This document shows, in pieces, positions 31,341 through 42,447 of a DNA stretch of 64,000 bases. Each line of letters opens with the position of its first letter. Position 1 is the first letter of the stretch. The notes under the pieces are model-generated. The model was not told where the DNA came from and did no database searches. It saw only the letters and a program-made list of their open reading frames with translations. The stretch is taken from contig OZ020591.1 in assembly GCA_963971535.1 (NCBI GenBank), positions 11,992,391 to 12,056,390 of the forward strand, in the 5' to 3' direction. Source of the DNA: Notolepis coatsorum. Its lineage: Eukaryota > Chordata > Actinopteri > Aulopiformes > Paralepididae. The position numbers and the translations under genes were made by a program.

Positions 31341-31760
31341 GACCGGGATGATATATGAGTCAGTTGCCTTCACAAGGTGATGTGTTTGTATTATTACACA
31401 ATACCCTCTGAACTTATATTGCCTGCTGTGATAAATACCACCCATATTATGATAAACAGAAGAAACAAGTGAAACTAATAAAAAAAAAAAAAAACTGAAA
31501 CTAGCAAACCGACTCGGGAAACTAACTAAACTGAATTGAGAACAAAAATGTTAAACTAAATAAAACTTAAAAACTACAAAAAAAAGCACTTGCTGCTGAG
31601 TATGTCTCAGGGCCCCAGTATCTCATAAAACCTATTTTTAAAATCACTGTGCAGGCTGTTTTTTTGTTTAGTTTGATTTATAATCTTCATAAACAGACCC
31701 CCCCCCCCCCCCACTAGACTTATGAGGTTCGCCTCCAAATCCAGAGAGATACAAACCAAC
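31341..31760. other. unassigned intronic sequence
   Basis: A-rich patches and a 17-bp C run at about 31700-31716. No element recognised. Confidence 0.4.
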
Positions 31761-31914
31761 CTTTGGCCAGATGCTTGAGGGCGTAAATAGCCAATCCTAT
31801 GGCAGGGAGGCCCACACTGAAGGTCACCCAGTGAATCACTTTGGCAATGTGGTCAATGCTGGGAGTGGCAGTGGTGTTGTTGGTGCTATTCATTGTGACA
31901 GGTGTCGTCTCCAT
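31761..31914 (-). CDS. class A GPCR-like gene, first coding exon (N-terminus and TM1)
   Basis: Starts at ATG 31914-31912. The N-terminus carries N-S-T, N-N-T-T type glycosylation sequons (a second Met at codon 8 could also start), followed by a hydrophobic span V-I-H-W-V-T-F-S-V-G-L-P-A-I-G-L-A-I-Y-A-L with the G-L-P motif typical of GPCR TM1, then basic L-K-H-L-A-K. A GT donor follows the first base of a Gly codon (phase 1), joining in frame to 11666. The conserved TM1 Asn is not visible. No signal peptide is expected or seen. Confidence 0.6.
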
Positions 31915-32109
31915 GTTGGCTTCAGCCAGAGGAGGTGACGCTGGGGTTATTTATGTGGTCAGCTGTTCAAATTAGTGGTCAGTTCCTGATAGTACCTCGG
32001 CCAGTTGGTATGCTGTGGTGAGAACAGGCCCTCAATGGGAAGTGTCGCCAATGTATCCAATCTGTAATCAAAATGTAAAGCAAATGAGTAGCCCTTCCAC
32101 TTTAACCTC

Positions 32110-33060
32110 TTAACTCTTTCATTGCCAGACCCAAGATATCTCGGGTTAACTCGCCATGCGTTGGCTGCCAGACCCGAGATATCTCAGGTTTTGGTCGTTT
32201 TTCCTTTTATTCGATATTTTTTATTCATTATTCATCCACTGACATCGGAGTTGCCATATAGGAAAGGATTTTGAGATTGCCAAAGTGCAATACCGGCCGC
32301 CGTTTGAAACCTTATATCTAACTCTGTGTTACACTCAAATGAGTTAAGCATGTTCTTGGGACATCTATGGACCTCACTGAATGTATTCTCAGTGTCAGAA
32401 ATATTGTGTCTGTTACTAGGCTTGCTTAAATTATGATGAAACAAAGGAGAATATGAATTATGATTTTTCTTTGCATCTTTGACAGTGAAAAACACCATGC
32501 TAAAAATGACCAGACATGAAAAACTGATCTCGTTCAGTACCTTCTTGAGATCACATGTACAAAAAATCTAAGGAAATGAATAAAGGGAAGATGATTAAAC
32601 AGAAGGTTTTGTAGATACAGTACTGAATTCTGCCATCCGGACCCATGCAATTTGAAATATTATTATAGAATATAGAATATGCGGCCTATAAATTACCTTA
32701 TTATAGCCAACTTGCACATCTATGGATCGGGCCAAATCTACTCTTTCCAATGGAAGAGTTCAATTTGGATTTAGTGCTACCAGGCGTGCATGAAGAACCG
32801 AGAATGAAATCTATTGTAAATACAGTCAGCTTTTTATTTTTGCGACAGGTCCGCCATTTTGAATCCGTTTGCAACGCCGATTGTTGCTAAATGTTCACAG
32901 AAGGTAGACACAATAACTGCACTCCAATATATGCCAATAACGTTCAGTTTTGTGGTATATAATCCCGTGAAATAAGAGAAATAAAAAATTATAATCAGGA
33001 AGTCATTTGATTCCAGAAAGCTGAAGAACCCTAGGAGATGTAGTTTTTTGAAATTTCAAC
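32110..33060 (+). repeat. Family R TTAA-ended repeat
   Basis: Begins TTAACTCTTTCATTGCCAGA, followed by two AGATATCT palindromes within CCCGAGATATCTCGGG-like contexts. The end matches 47075-47240 and the inverse of 58014-58062. The body (32340-32820) is the inverse match of 3840-4330, and its later part resembles 63520-63900 in inverse. Likely a roughly 1-kb non-autonomous DNA transposon relic; no transposase frame. Confidence 0.65.
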
Positions 33061-33504
33061 GCTCATTGAAAGCCCTGTCTTTCCTTCATCGTAATGGGTC
33101 TCATTCCCGAATATTTTCCAAAGAGTTCTCTTGGAAGACTTATCTTGGAACCGACTGAGACAGAATAGACGACAAGTTCACTCTGAGTCCCCAACGTGTG
33201 GGGAAGATGTCTTAAGTGGCTCAAACGATCACAGCTGAGATGTATTCTGAAACATGAACGCGCATCCCCGTTCAGGTCATTTGCATACAAAACAACACCT
33301 CCAGAGCTCCTTATAAGGCAACTAATGATGCAGCCGTGCAATAGCCCAATGCGGAAGCGCTTTGCGACAGATCAAAATGAGATTAGATTAATGTATTGTC
33401 ATCATTATAGTACAGCTCGTGGTGCACCTGCCGCAGCACGCACGCACACACGCGCACGCATGCAATACTGTATAGCCTACACGTGTAATGAATGAATGCA
33501 GTAT
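33061..33504. other. unassigned sequence
   Basis: Mixed sequence with a CACGCA-rich patch near 33440-33460. No coding signature. Confidence 0.35.
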
Positions 33505-33520
33505 AGGCTTATATTATTCT

Positions 33521-33991
33521 TTTTTTTATCCACTTTTTCTCCTCTTTTTTCTATTTTTCTCCCATCCCAATTTCGCTGTGCCAATTCTCCCCTCCCCTGT
33601 CTTGAACGTTGCTCGCATATCCCCCCCACTGGCCCATTGTAGGGAGGATAGAAGCCTTGCATCACGTGTCCCCTCCGATACACAAGGAGGCAGCCTGTCA
33701 CATCTTTTCACCTGCCAGCGCGGACTCTCATTGGCGAGGTGTAACGTGTGGGAGGCTCACACTACCCCCGCCATTTCCTGTCTCTGCTGTGCAGGCGTCC
33801 CCCAACCGACCTGTAGGAGTCGCTGTCTACAACGTCCAGATTACCACCCATCGACTTCCACCCGCTAACTCTGCCAATTGAGTTAGTATGACGGCCGGCC
33901 CAAGCCGGAGGCAACGCCGACAGCCGGATTCAAACCCGGTGTCTCTTGCGTTGGTGACGAGCGCAATGTCCGCTGCGCCATCCAGCCGCCC
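33521..33991 (-). mobile_element. tRNA-derived SINE of a second family
   Basis: Flanked by a perfect 16-bp duplication AGGCTTATATTATTCT (33505-33520 and 33992-34007). Read on the minus strand it starts CCTGGGCGGCTGGATGGCGC (A-box-like TGGATGGCGCAGCGG) and has a B box GGGTTTGAATCC; the 3' side ends in T-rich plus-strand sequence, an A-rich tail. A diverged plus-strand copy lies at 57655-58013. Confidence 0.88.
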
Positions 33992-34007
33992 AGGCTTATA
34001 TTATTCT

Positions 34008-35281
34008 ATGACTTGTTTTATTAGGAGATCGAAGATACAGTCCACCAGTCCGCTACCCGACTCTGCCTGGCGGCCTTAATATGTGTACTGTACTTACTGT
34101 ATAGGGCAGAGCATATATATATAGTATCTACTAAATCCTAATGAAACAAGTAATTCGAATAATATAGTGTTCATTCATTAGACACGTAGGCTATACTGGC
34201 GCACACAAGACTTATTAATATTAATATTAATGCAGTCTATTTCCATGCGATTAGCTTTAGTTCTTATTTATTTATTTCAATATCAGTTTAATTGATTAAT
34301 GATATATTCGAAGGAATGCAGGTTTTTAGCTAGATCAAACAAAGGTCTGTCCCATTGTATACCAATCAATGGGATATATTGCATGTTGACCTGCATTCTT
34401 TCAAATGTATAATTAATCATTAAAACAGATATGTAACAAATAAGAAATACAAATTCCACAGAAGGCATTAAATAATTATTATTTTCAATCATTTCACAAT
34501 AATTGCATAATTGTGTTTGAATATCTGAGTAATTAAAGTAATTATACATTTTGTCCAAAATAGCTGGTTCAGATATGGTTAATCCAGCTGCCCTGTGATC
34601 AGATGAATCCATATTATTTATTTTTCCGACATCAAATGCGTAATTTCTTATCGTACAAATATTGTCATATTTATTTTAATTATAATTAAGTAATTAATTC
34701 CAAGGAGGCCTGTAGCGTTGACATGAAGGAATCACTATGATTCCTCCCAAATAAATGACTTGGATTTATATAGCCATTAAGAACATGGAGAACACAGTCT
34801 GTCAAGTTAATACAATTTTCAATCAGTCAATCAATCATAAGTGTGCTCTCAGCCACGGCCAAATCCGATCTCAGGAAAATTTGGGGAATCGCGCTACTAG
34901 CGCTAATATGTCTTAAATTGGCAGAAATTTGCCTGAGAGCAAATTTGTTTCCGTAAATCCGTTCGGGAATGAGACCCACTGACTACAGCAAAATGGCCGC
35001 TCGGATTTATTTCCGGTCGAAATTCGCAATCTGTTGGTAAACAAATGTATTGCTGCTGTTGTGACATGGTTAGGATGTTTTCTGTTGGATACATTTGGGA
35101 AAAAAACAACAACATTATGTTATACAGTCTAGACAGATTGATTTATGACGTGATGTCATTTTGGTACCGGTACCGGACCCGTCGGGTTAAGGGCCGTGGT
35201 TCATGGGGAACATATTGAGGCAATGTACATGGCTGATTTTGTCAAAATTATCTGTCTATGCTATACAATAATATTACAATA
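34008..35281. other. unassigned AT-rich sequence
   Basis: A minus-strand frame of 109 codons (34612-34283) is the longest here. It is AT-rich, has no domain I recognise and no flanking splice logic, so it is not called. A Family-A-like tail fragment (TTTTCAATCAGTCAATCAATC) is at about 34815-34838. Around 34860-35130 the composition changes but no family was identified. Confidence 0.4.
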
Positions 35282-35592
35282 TTAAAAGGTGCTATAGATA
35301 ACATTTCTATATAGAGTAATCGTTACAATTAAAATACATCCACAGAACTTTTTAGAAAGGTGTGGAATAAAAGTATTGCTTTTCCCACACACAAATGATT
35401 GATTAATGAATTCAAAATGTTATTGCGGGTCCAAAATTAATGTTATTGTTTACATGTTTCAGGCATGTATCCCTTCCCTACTTCCAATCCCCCCCCCCCC
35501 ACGTGGAATTCACCTGATTGGATACATGGCAAGTTGGCACTCTAGTGGCTGAATGTATAATCTATAGCACCTTCTATCTATAGCACCTTTAA
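35282..35592. mobile_element. TIR element (AAGGTGCTATAGA family), copy 2
   Basis: The left end TTAAAAGGTGCTATAGAT is matched inversely at the right by ATCTATAGCACCTTTAA. The right terminus is partly duplicated (two CTATAGCACCTT motifs at 35562 and 35580). About 310 bp, non-coding, with a C run near 35490. It shares several blocks with 10253-10739. Confidence 0.7.
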
Positions 35593-35764
35593 TAACACAT
35601 TCAATACCATTCAATATTTTAGGCCATAATATTATGATACAAAGAATTTGTTGTTGAAGTACCTCCCAACATGACCTCAAAGTTGCGTGTCTCATATCGT
35701 GGCCTTTAAGGTGTCCATGCGCCGTGTTGGTTTGAAGGGTTGTGCTGTGTTGACGTGTGCAGTG

Positions 35765-36012
35765 TCATCTGATGTCCTGGGCAGACGTGTGTGTGGGCGA
35801 GGCTCTCATCTGATGTCCTGGGCAGACGTGTGTGTGGGTGAGGCTCTCGTCTGATGCCCTGGGCAGACGTGTGTGTGGGTGAGGCTCTCATCTGATGTCC
35901 TGGGCAGACGTGTGTGTGGGTGAGGCTCTCGTCTGATGCCCTGGGCAGACGTGTGTGTGGGTGAGGCTCTCATCTGATGCCCTGGGCAGACGTGTGTGTG
36001 GGTGAGGCTCTC
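35765..36012. repeat. 41-bp minisatellite
   Basis: Six units of 41 bp containing CTGATGCCCTGGGCAGACGT and GTGTGTGGGTGAGGC. Variants alternate between CTCATCTGATGTCC and CTCGTCTGATGCC. Minus-strand Pro/His/Thr-rich frames are artefacts. Confidence 0.92.
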
Positions 36013-36740
36013 CACAGGGGGTCGAGCCAATGCCAGATTTATTTAGTAAATCATCGTCTTTGCTTAAAACAAGGCAGAATGTTAATGAGAAAAGGGGGTC
36101 AGCTGCTTGGGAGGGGGGCACCATGAATTCCGGTGCCGTCGTTGTCCTTTTCCTTTGCCCGACTGAGTCTCTCTCGCCTCAGTGTCCTGTGTCCCACAGA
36201 CGGGTCCTTGGGGGAATGCTTTGAATCATGCAGCCACCAGAGAGCTGTTGTCAGGTCTTTATCTCCAAACCAGGGAACCATCAGTGACGTCCTTGGGATC
36301 ACTTCCTGTCTGCTGGCAGAGAAAGAGTTAAATATACAGCCTGTTCCTTTTTATTTATTTATATATATATTTTTTTTTACATTCAGCCACTATAATGCAA
36401 ATAAAATAATGGTTCAATCGTGTTTTAGAATGTGTAATGTGTAATGTCGTCGCCTCTAGGCAAAAGAGCCTTGCTTGGTCTTGCACTTTGTTTACATTGT
36501 TTTGGTCTGATGTGTGGGTTGGACTTTAGTAAATTATTATACTGGGAATTATTATACCTCTCTGTGCAGAGCCTGCGTTGTGGCCAGCAATACTGTGGCA
36601 AAGCCTCCCCTGTCCTCGCCGAACTCGCCACCAATCCCTGATTACATAAGCCCCACATCCCAGTGACAGATGTAGTTAGTCAAAACATGACCTGATGATA
36701 AAACAACATTTGAATATAGATGCTAACCAACATATTGGTC
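36013..36740. other. unassigned sequence
   Basis: Mixed-GC sequence with short overlapping frames, none recognisable. Confidence 0.35.
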
Positions 36741-36747
36741 ATGGAAA

Positions 36748-37356
36748 TTGCACCATGTGTCATGGAATAGTCGCGGGGGAAGAACCATGACGTCAGTGGA
36801 GGAGGAGGAGGGGGGGGGGGGGGGGGGGTCGGGGGGCTGTCCTCCACACAACATCAGCTCGAGGGACTCCAGCAAGCTGACCAAGCTGGTGAAGAAGGCT
36901 AGCTCAGTAGTGGGTGGTGAGCTGAACAAGCTGGTGAAGAAGGCTAGCTCAGTAGTGGGTGGTGAGCTGAACAAGCTGGTGAAGAAGGCTAGCTCAGTAG
37001 TGGGTGGTGAGCTGAACAAGCTGGTGAAGAAGGCTAGCTCAGTAGTGGGTGGTGAGCTGAACAAGCTGGTGAAGAAGGCTAGCTCAGTAGTGGGTGGTGA
37101 GCTGGATAACCTAGAGGTGGTGGCTGAGAGGAGGATGAGGAAAAAGCTAGAAGCTAGAAGCCATCCTGGAGAACCCCTCTCACCCCCTCTACGAGGAGCT
37201 AGCCAGAATGAAGAGCACGTTCAGACTCATCCCCCCCGACACACCACAAACTGCCTGGGCCGGTCCTTTATACCGGCAGCCATCAGGCTCTACAACAAAG
37301 GGCTCGGGCGGCCGGTTCTGCTGCCAGAACTATCACTGTCAGAACTCGGGACTTGA
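36748..37356 (+). pseudogene. LINE ORF C-terminal remnant with in-frame tandem repeat
   Basis: The + frame contains a motif set typical of the C-terminus of fish non-LTR retrotransposon ORFs: K-L-V-K-K-A-S-S-V-V-G, then V-A-E-R-R-M, then R-S-F-I-P-A-A-I-R-L-Y-N near the end. A 45-bp block encoding K-L-V-K-K-A-S-S-V-V-G-G-E-L-N is repeated five times in frame. After E-R-R-M a 7-bp direct duplication (AGCTAGA) at about 37144-37160 shifts the frame: the expected E-N-P-S-H-P-L-Y motif lies in the neighbouring frame. The RT catalytic part is absent, so this is a truncated, broken copy. A 3' UTR-like stretch follows to about 37500. Confidence 0.7.
36880..37104. repeat. 45-bp coding minisatellite, five units
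   Basis: Five units, four to five of them identical, containing AAGCTGGTGAAGAAGGCTAG and CTCAGTAGTGGGTGGTGAGC. Being 15 codons long, the expansion preserves the surrounding LINE frame. A G run (about 20 bp) lies just upstream at 36811-36830. Confidence 0.93.
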
Positions 37357-37544
37357 GAACCAGAGACTCACATCACCGTACTGACGATCATGTATTTTGC
37401 ACTAGAGACTAATATCACTGGACTCTCATCACTGGACCATCTTGTGTGTGTACCTTTTTATATTATATTGTATTTGTATCTATACTTTAAGGGCTAGATC
37501 CACAAAGAATGGATTGCACGGAGCAAGTTGCACCCTTACTTACA

Positions 37545-37688
37545 ATTCATTATGAATTGAAAATGGGGGACCCTGATGTAAACAAGACGAAAGTCTTTCT
37601 CTGATCTGCATCCCCTTAACAATTGTGTGTATTGAGCTGTACTGTATTGTACCCCATTCTGCAATCTGTTAATAAAATGTTCATTCAA
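37545..37688 (+). repeat. Family A dispersed repeat, copy 4
   Basis: Plus-strand copy ending CTGTTAATAAAATGTTCATT with a very short tail. The upstream TTGCACCCTTACTTACAATT is shared with copy 9 (inverse), so the family extends a little further 5' than in most copies. Confidence 0.8.
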
Positions 37689-37689
37689 T

Positions 37690-38340
37690 ACGGTCAATAC
37701 CGCCGCCTAACGCCTTGCGGCCGCTATTGCACTCCATTTGAAACATTGTAGTTTGTTTTCTCGGCTGAGCTGCAGCGTGCGGGCGGGGTCTAAATATTCC
37801 GGCAAGACAAGCGGTCACCACGGATAACAAGGTAAGGACAGTATATATCCAATCTTGCGTTGATCCGATATTATTTTCTCCCGCGATCGAAGCTGTCTGT
37901 GTGGAATGTGTGTGTGCTGTGTCCCGTTGGTCACATCACGGCACGGATTGGCACCCCGTTCCAAACCCCCTTTCATGCACGCATGAGGAAACATAATAAC
38001 GATAATCTAGCATTGATTTCAGGAAGATTCGATAATCAGGCGGAAAATGGCAACGGGATAAGTGGATTTAACTAAAGGGCTGTTTTCGCATCTTTTCTTG
38101 GGATTACTCAGAATCACTCAAACTATACTCATATTCACCACGGTATAAAACGGAAATGTACGGATGAAAAAATTATCAGTTTTTTGCATGTTGACCAGAA
38201 GAAACTCACCGACAATCGACAACGTTATTAGATCCATAGCTATAATATTTAATATAGTTTTAGCACTCGCAAACACGGCATTCTCTCCAGTGAACAAAGC
38301 GCTGGTTTAAACGCCCATAGCGACCTCTGGCGTCCATTGT
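37690..38340 (+). repeat. Family R repeat segment
   Basis: Contains GATAATCAGGCGGAAAATGG and CATATTCACCACGGTATAAA, matching 58075-58230, and more loosely 48600-48930 and (inverse) 4550-4575. It ends GGCGTCCATTGTGTTAA, where Family A copy 5 begins. Confidence 0.6.
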
Positions 38341-38423
38341 GTTAACAATTGTGTGTATTGAGCTGTACTGTATTGCACGCATTCAGCAATCTGTTAATAA
38401 CATTTTCAATCAATCAATCAATG
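38341..38423 (+). repeat. Family A dispersed repeat, copy 5 (5'-truncated)
   Basis: Only the last 80 bp of the family, from TTAACAATTGTGTGTATTGA to (CAAT)n. 5' truncation is the usual outcome of target-primed reverse transcription. Confidence 0.8.
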
Positions 38424-38429
38424 CTGCTT

Positions 38430-38486
38430 TGACACCCGAATTTTCCCCAAGGGGATCAATAAAGAATCATCTTATCTTATCTTACA
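38430..38486 (+). repeat. LINE/SINE 3'-tail fragment
   Basis: TTTCCCCAAGGGGATCAATA followed by AAGAATCATCTTATCTTATC: a retrotransposon 3' end with an (ATCTT)n tail, 5' truncated to under 60 bp. Confidence 0.6.
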
Positions 38487-39389
38487 ACACTGAAATTCCT
38501 CATAAACACCACAACATTCATTCCCGGACGCTCGACTGATGTCAACGTTAGTTAGGACACGTTCACTATTTATGACCCCGGCCAGGGCCCTGTTTAATAA
38601 CTTTCCGGCCACGACGTTGACATGACGGTACATGCCGTCACTTCACAGATTCTCCATCACTACTGCATGAGGGACTTAGCGTGGCGCTCCGGTACGATCC
38701 AATGAGGCGAGTGCCTCAACAAGACCGACGGTCTGACAGCGGCATGGCCAGTCAGCAGTCAGTGCATCAAATGGGCTCCTCTAGGCGATTTCAATGAACA
38801 AGAGGGAGAGCTTACATGTCCAGCAGAAATAGAGCAGCTCCACAGCACTTTTCAAACCCCGTGCCACAATGGTTTTCCACAGACTCTCAGAGCGTGGCGG
38901 AAACTCAGGCTGTTTGAAGGGCAGGGGCGAAAAGAAAAAAAGGGCACCTACTGCACAACATGGGACCCCATCAGTGAGCGGAAAGATATGATGCGTCATG
39001 TACGGTGAGATAGTCTTCATCCTTGATTAAGATTAACATTAGAATAACATAGACAATCCAGATTAATAGTATAACTACACCTCTATGATAAAAACACACA
39101 GGGAACAATACACCTTTAAAATGTTTATTTCACCTCGTTGTCATGGTGTTTGAAAAGTAGATTATGGTGTTTGAAGGCCTAAACCATTGCTGCAGTGGTA
39201 CATTTCTCAATGCTAAAGATATCAGTGAGGAATATAAATATTTGGGAAACAGCATTTTAATATAGTCTGGGTTGAAAAATAGTGAACCTATTCTTTAAAA
39301 GCTATTTGCAACATATATATTTACAGGATATAAAACAGTTTAACAGTTAAAGTTAATTTGAGTGCCGTTGAGCTTCTTCCTTTCTCTCT
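38487..39389. other. unassigned sequence
   Basis: No family or gene recognised. A 79-codon minus-strand frame at 39020-38781 has no domain. Confidence 0.35.
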
Positions 39390-39541
39390 CCTAACTCTCC
39401 TTCTCCCCTCCTGCCCTCTCCTTACTCTCCTATACTCCCCTTTTCTCCTTCTGTACTCCCCATCTCTCCTCCTGTACTCCCCTTCTCTCCACTTGTCCTC
39501 TCCTTCTCTCATGTCCTCTCCTTCTCTCATCCTGTCCTCTC
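39390..39541. repeat. polypyrimidine (CTCCT-rich) tract
   Basis: Nearly pure C/T on the plus strand with loose repeats of TACTCCCCTTCTCTCC and CCTCTCCTTCTCTCATGT. It is the target in which the following LTR inserted; the tract resumes after 40360. Confidence 0.8.
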
Positions 39542-40359
39542 TGTGAGGGTTCGGTGTGGGAATAGGTGAGGAGACCCCAAATGCAGAACACAAGCAGAGA
39601 GAGTAGAGGCAGAGACGACGAGATGAAGTGAACAGGCTTTACTATAACAGTTGCAAACAAGGATACACGTTGAAACGGTTACAAACAAAAGCGAACTGTA
39701 AAACCCGGAAATGAAACTCAGCAGTGCTGGGAAAATGTGGACTAGGGATAAGGAACGGACTCAGAGGAAAATACAGGAGTGAACAGAGTGAGTGACCGAA
39801 CACAAGGTTGCAAAACAAAACAATGACAATGGCGCGACAAAGAATGTGAGAAACGGGCAGGAATAAATACTGCCCGTGATTACTAATGAGTGCCAGCTGG
39901 CTTAAGGCCAGGCATGGCCAAGACAGGTGAACACAAAATATTAGTAAATAGAAATCTCACACTATAAACAAAAACATGTGTAAAGGAATTATCTTACTGG
40001 AAACATACATATAAAGAGATAACCTTTTCTGGAAACATATGTAAAGGATTAACCTTTTCTGGAAACATATGTAAAGGATTAACCCTTTCAGGAAACATAT
40101 GCAAAGGATAAACCTTTCAGGAAACATATGTAAATGATAAACCTTAATGGAAACATATGAAAAGATAAACCTTTTAAACACAAGCTAAACCGGGGAAACA
40201 CAACATGAATAGAGGCAGCACAGCATTAATCATAGTATTAATAGTATCCAGCAAACCTAGGAGGTTAAGTATCTGGAGTTGCTGCGTTTGGCCACCAGAG
40301 GGTGGCAGAAAACCACTGTTCATATTGTTCAGGTAGGGTCCCTGGCTGGGACCATGACA
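39542..40359. mobile_element. solo LTR, 818 bp
   Basis: Starts TGTGAGGGTTCGGTGTGG and ends GGACCATGACA, with a perfect 5-bp duplication CTCTC at 39537-39541 and 40360-40364. TG...CA ends and a 5-bp duplication define an LTR. The family (Ty3-like or other) is not certain, and orientation is probably minus given an A/T-rich signal on that strand. It contains a ~30-bp internal minisatellite. Confidence 0.82.
39975..40175. repeat. ~30-bp minisatellite inside the solo LTR
   Basis: About six units containing GGAAACATATGTAAAGGATT and AACCTTTTCT, with variable length. Frames across it (Met-Phe-Leu-rich, minus) are artefacts. Confidence 0.85.
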
Positions 40360-40364
40360 CTCTC

Positions 40365-41211
40365 ATTCTCTCTTCTACTGTATCTCTCCCTCCCCCCTCT
40401 CTATCTTCCCCATTATCTCCATTAAAGTTAATATATTGTACCTGGATACTGGCTGGATCAGTGGGATATTTTAATGGCAACAGGAGAGCATTCAAGTTAT
40501 TTGTTGTTGTGTCGTTTGAATCATTTCTCTCCCTATCATCATTTTCATCCTCACTTTCTTTAGCATCTCCATGACCGTCTTCATCATCATTTCTCTCCAT
40601 AGCATCATCTGCATTCTCTTTCCTCCACTTCTTCATCATTTCTCTCCATAGAATCATCTGCATTTTCTCTTTCCTCCACTTCTTCACCATCTCTCTTCCT
40701 GATATCATCATTTCCCTCTTGAATATCTCCATCTTCATTGTCTGTACTGTCTTTATCTAAGGTGGAGCAAATTATATTTGTTTTATAATAGTAATATAAT
40801 TGTACTGTATATAATGTTCGTACTGTAGCCTACAATGTTATAATTGTATTATAAAATAATATGTCATATAGCACTACCACCACTAGCCCTCTTGCCTTGA
40901 TTGGACTAAAAAGGGTCTATGGTTGGTCAATTTAAATGTTTAAGACACAATTGTCTGTCCAAAATAAGCATTATAGCACCAGATTCTCAGTTATAATCCA
41001 AACTATGGCTCTGTGAGACAAGCGTGTACATGTATCTAGCAGTGAGTACAAATACATAACTGCGTCCTTATCTCCTCCATTACTATTGTTGCTTTTAGAC
41101 CAAATTTTTTAAAGGGCATTTTTCAGCTGCTTTTTAATATTCCACCGATTTCTTTCTCTCCTTGGCATTCTGTAATCATAAAATACAGGCCAATGCTAAA
41201 CCCACTTCTTA
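40365..41211. other. unassigned sequence with a short pyrimidine-rich duplication
   Basis: The CT-rich start continues the tract before the LTR. Between about 40590 and 40700 a ~56-bp block (CATCTGCATTCTCTTTCCTC) is duplicated. A minus-strand frame rich in Lys/Glu/Asp (40738-40265) is produced by this composition and runs into the LTR, so it is not called. Confidence 0.45.
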
Positions 41212-41680
41212 TCAGGTGGGGGCCCACATGTGGGCCCTCTTGAGGACGATTTGCCCACCTGCACTTTGGCGACCTTTTTAATACAATATATATATCGAAT
41301 TAAAGCCCCATTAGTTGCCTGTCGATAGCCCTTTCAGGTAACAAAATCCGTTCAGCGGTTCTCGAGTTACATGAATTGAAAATGGGGGACCCTGATGAAC
41401 AGGACAAACGTCTTTCTCTGGTCTGCATCCCCTTAACAATTGTGTGTATTGAGCCGTACTGTATTGTACCCATTCTGCAATCTGTTAAATAAAGTTTTCA
41501 TTCATTCATTCATTCATGCCGATATGTGAGGCTTGCGCGGTACATGGTATTGCGCAAATACTACTCCCGACTCTTGCGTCTCTAGTTCCGTCAATCATTT
41601 GGCGATGATTGGACAGGGTTGTAGCCAATGAGTGTGGCTTTCCAATGATACCCCACCTGGGGATGTACGAATCAGGGATC
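41212..41680 (+). repeat. Family R repeat segment interrupted by Family A
   Basis: Starts near the palindrome GGGCCCACATGTGGGCCC. It matches 3250-3679 in inverse on both sides of the Family A insertion at 41374-41514 (left: AACAAAATCCGTTCAGCGGT; right: CCGATATGTGAGGCTTGCGC, TGGCTTTCCAATGATACCCC). Confidence 0.72.
41374..41514 (+). repeat. Family A dispersed repeat, copy 6, nested
   Basis: Plus-strand copy with a small internal deletion (GATGAACAGGACAAACG) and a (CATT)n tail rather than (CAAT)n. Flanked by CATG at 41370-41373 and 41515-41518. The unoccupied site is seen at 3518-3521. Confidence 0.85.
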
Positions 41681-42447
41681 TAGGTGAAAAGTCACGAGCG
41701 AAAATAGGACGAGAAAATCTGCAGAATTTGTTGAAGTCTATGAGAAAACTGAGCTTTTCTTTTGTACACAGTTTACCAAAATCACTCCTAATCACTCATT
41801 TCTGAACGGATCTTTATGATCTACATAAGACTTCAGGCTATGGATCTCAGGTGTTTTTTAAGCCTCCAGCCATTCTGGGAAAAACTACTTCTGGACTACT
41901 ACAGAAAAACGTGAATAACACGTTTTTCTACAACTCAAGTTCAGACCTATGTTACTCTATTTCATTAGCAGTAAAGGTGAGTTTTCCTTATTTTCTCAGA
42001 AACTCCAGAATGTCATCTTTCAAAAGAGACCAGGCTCATGCATGTGGTATAAGTATAAAGTATAGTATTTTGGTTTGCAAAAAAAGTATGCAGTCCTCAA
42101 AAACGAAAACTAAAATGGCCAATTTTGGGATGTACTACCACTTTTAAATTAGCTTTAAAAAGCAATTCACACTGAACTTTAAAGTGCTATGGGTATATTT
42201 TGTGCAAATAATCCTAAAATAATTTGTACACTTTATTTCTAAATTGAGAACACAGGTTAGCATAGAATCAGCTAAGCAAGGTACCTGTTTAGTTAGCTAG
42301 CTACAGTAGTAATACAGCTAGCCTAGGCTAAAACATACTGCCACCAATAAAAGCACTTGCAGTGTACATACATTAGTATTTAGTAATGCATAATTGGTAA
42401 AACAAACTCAATCTTTGCAACTTCAAAGAAAGCTTGCTGTATCACAT
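41681..42447. other. unassigned sequence
   Basis: AT-rich. No gene or repeat family recognised. Confidence 0.35.

Noticed and set aside
40265..40738. 157-codon acidic/basic minus-strand frame
   Set aside because: Produced by a pyrimidine-rich, locally duplicated plus strand and overlapping the solo LTR; no domain.
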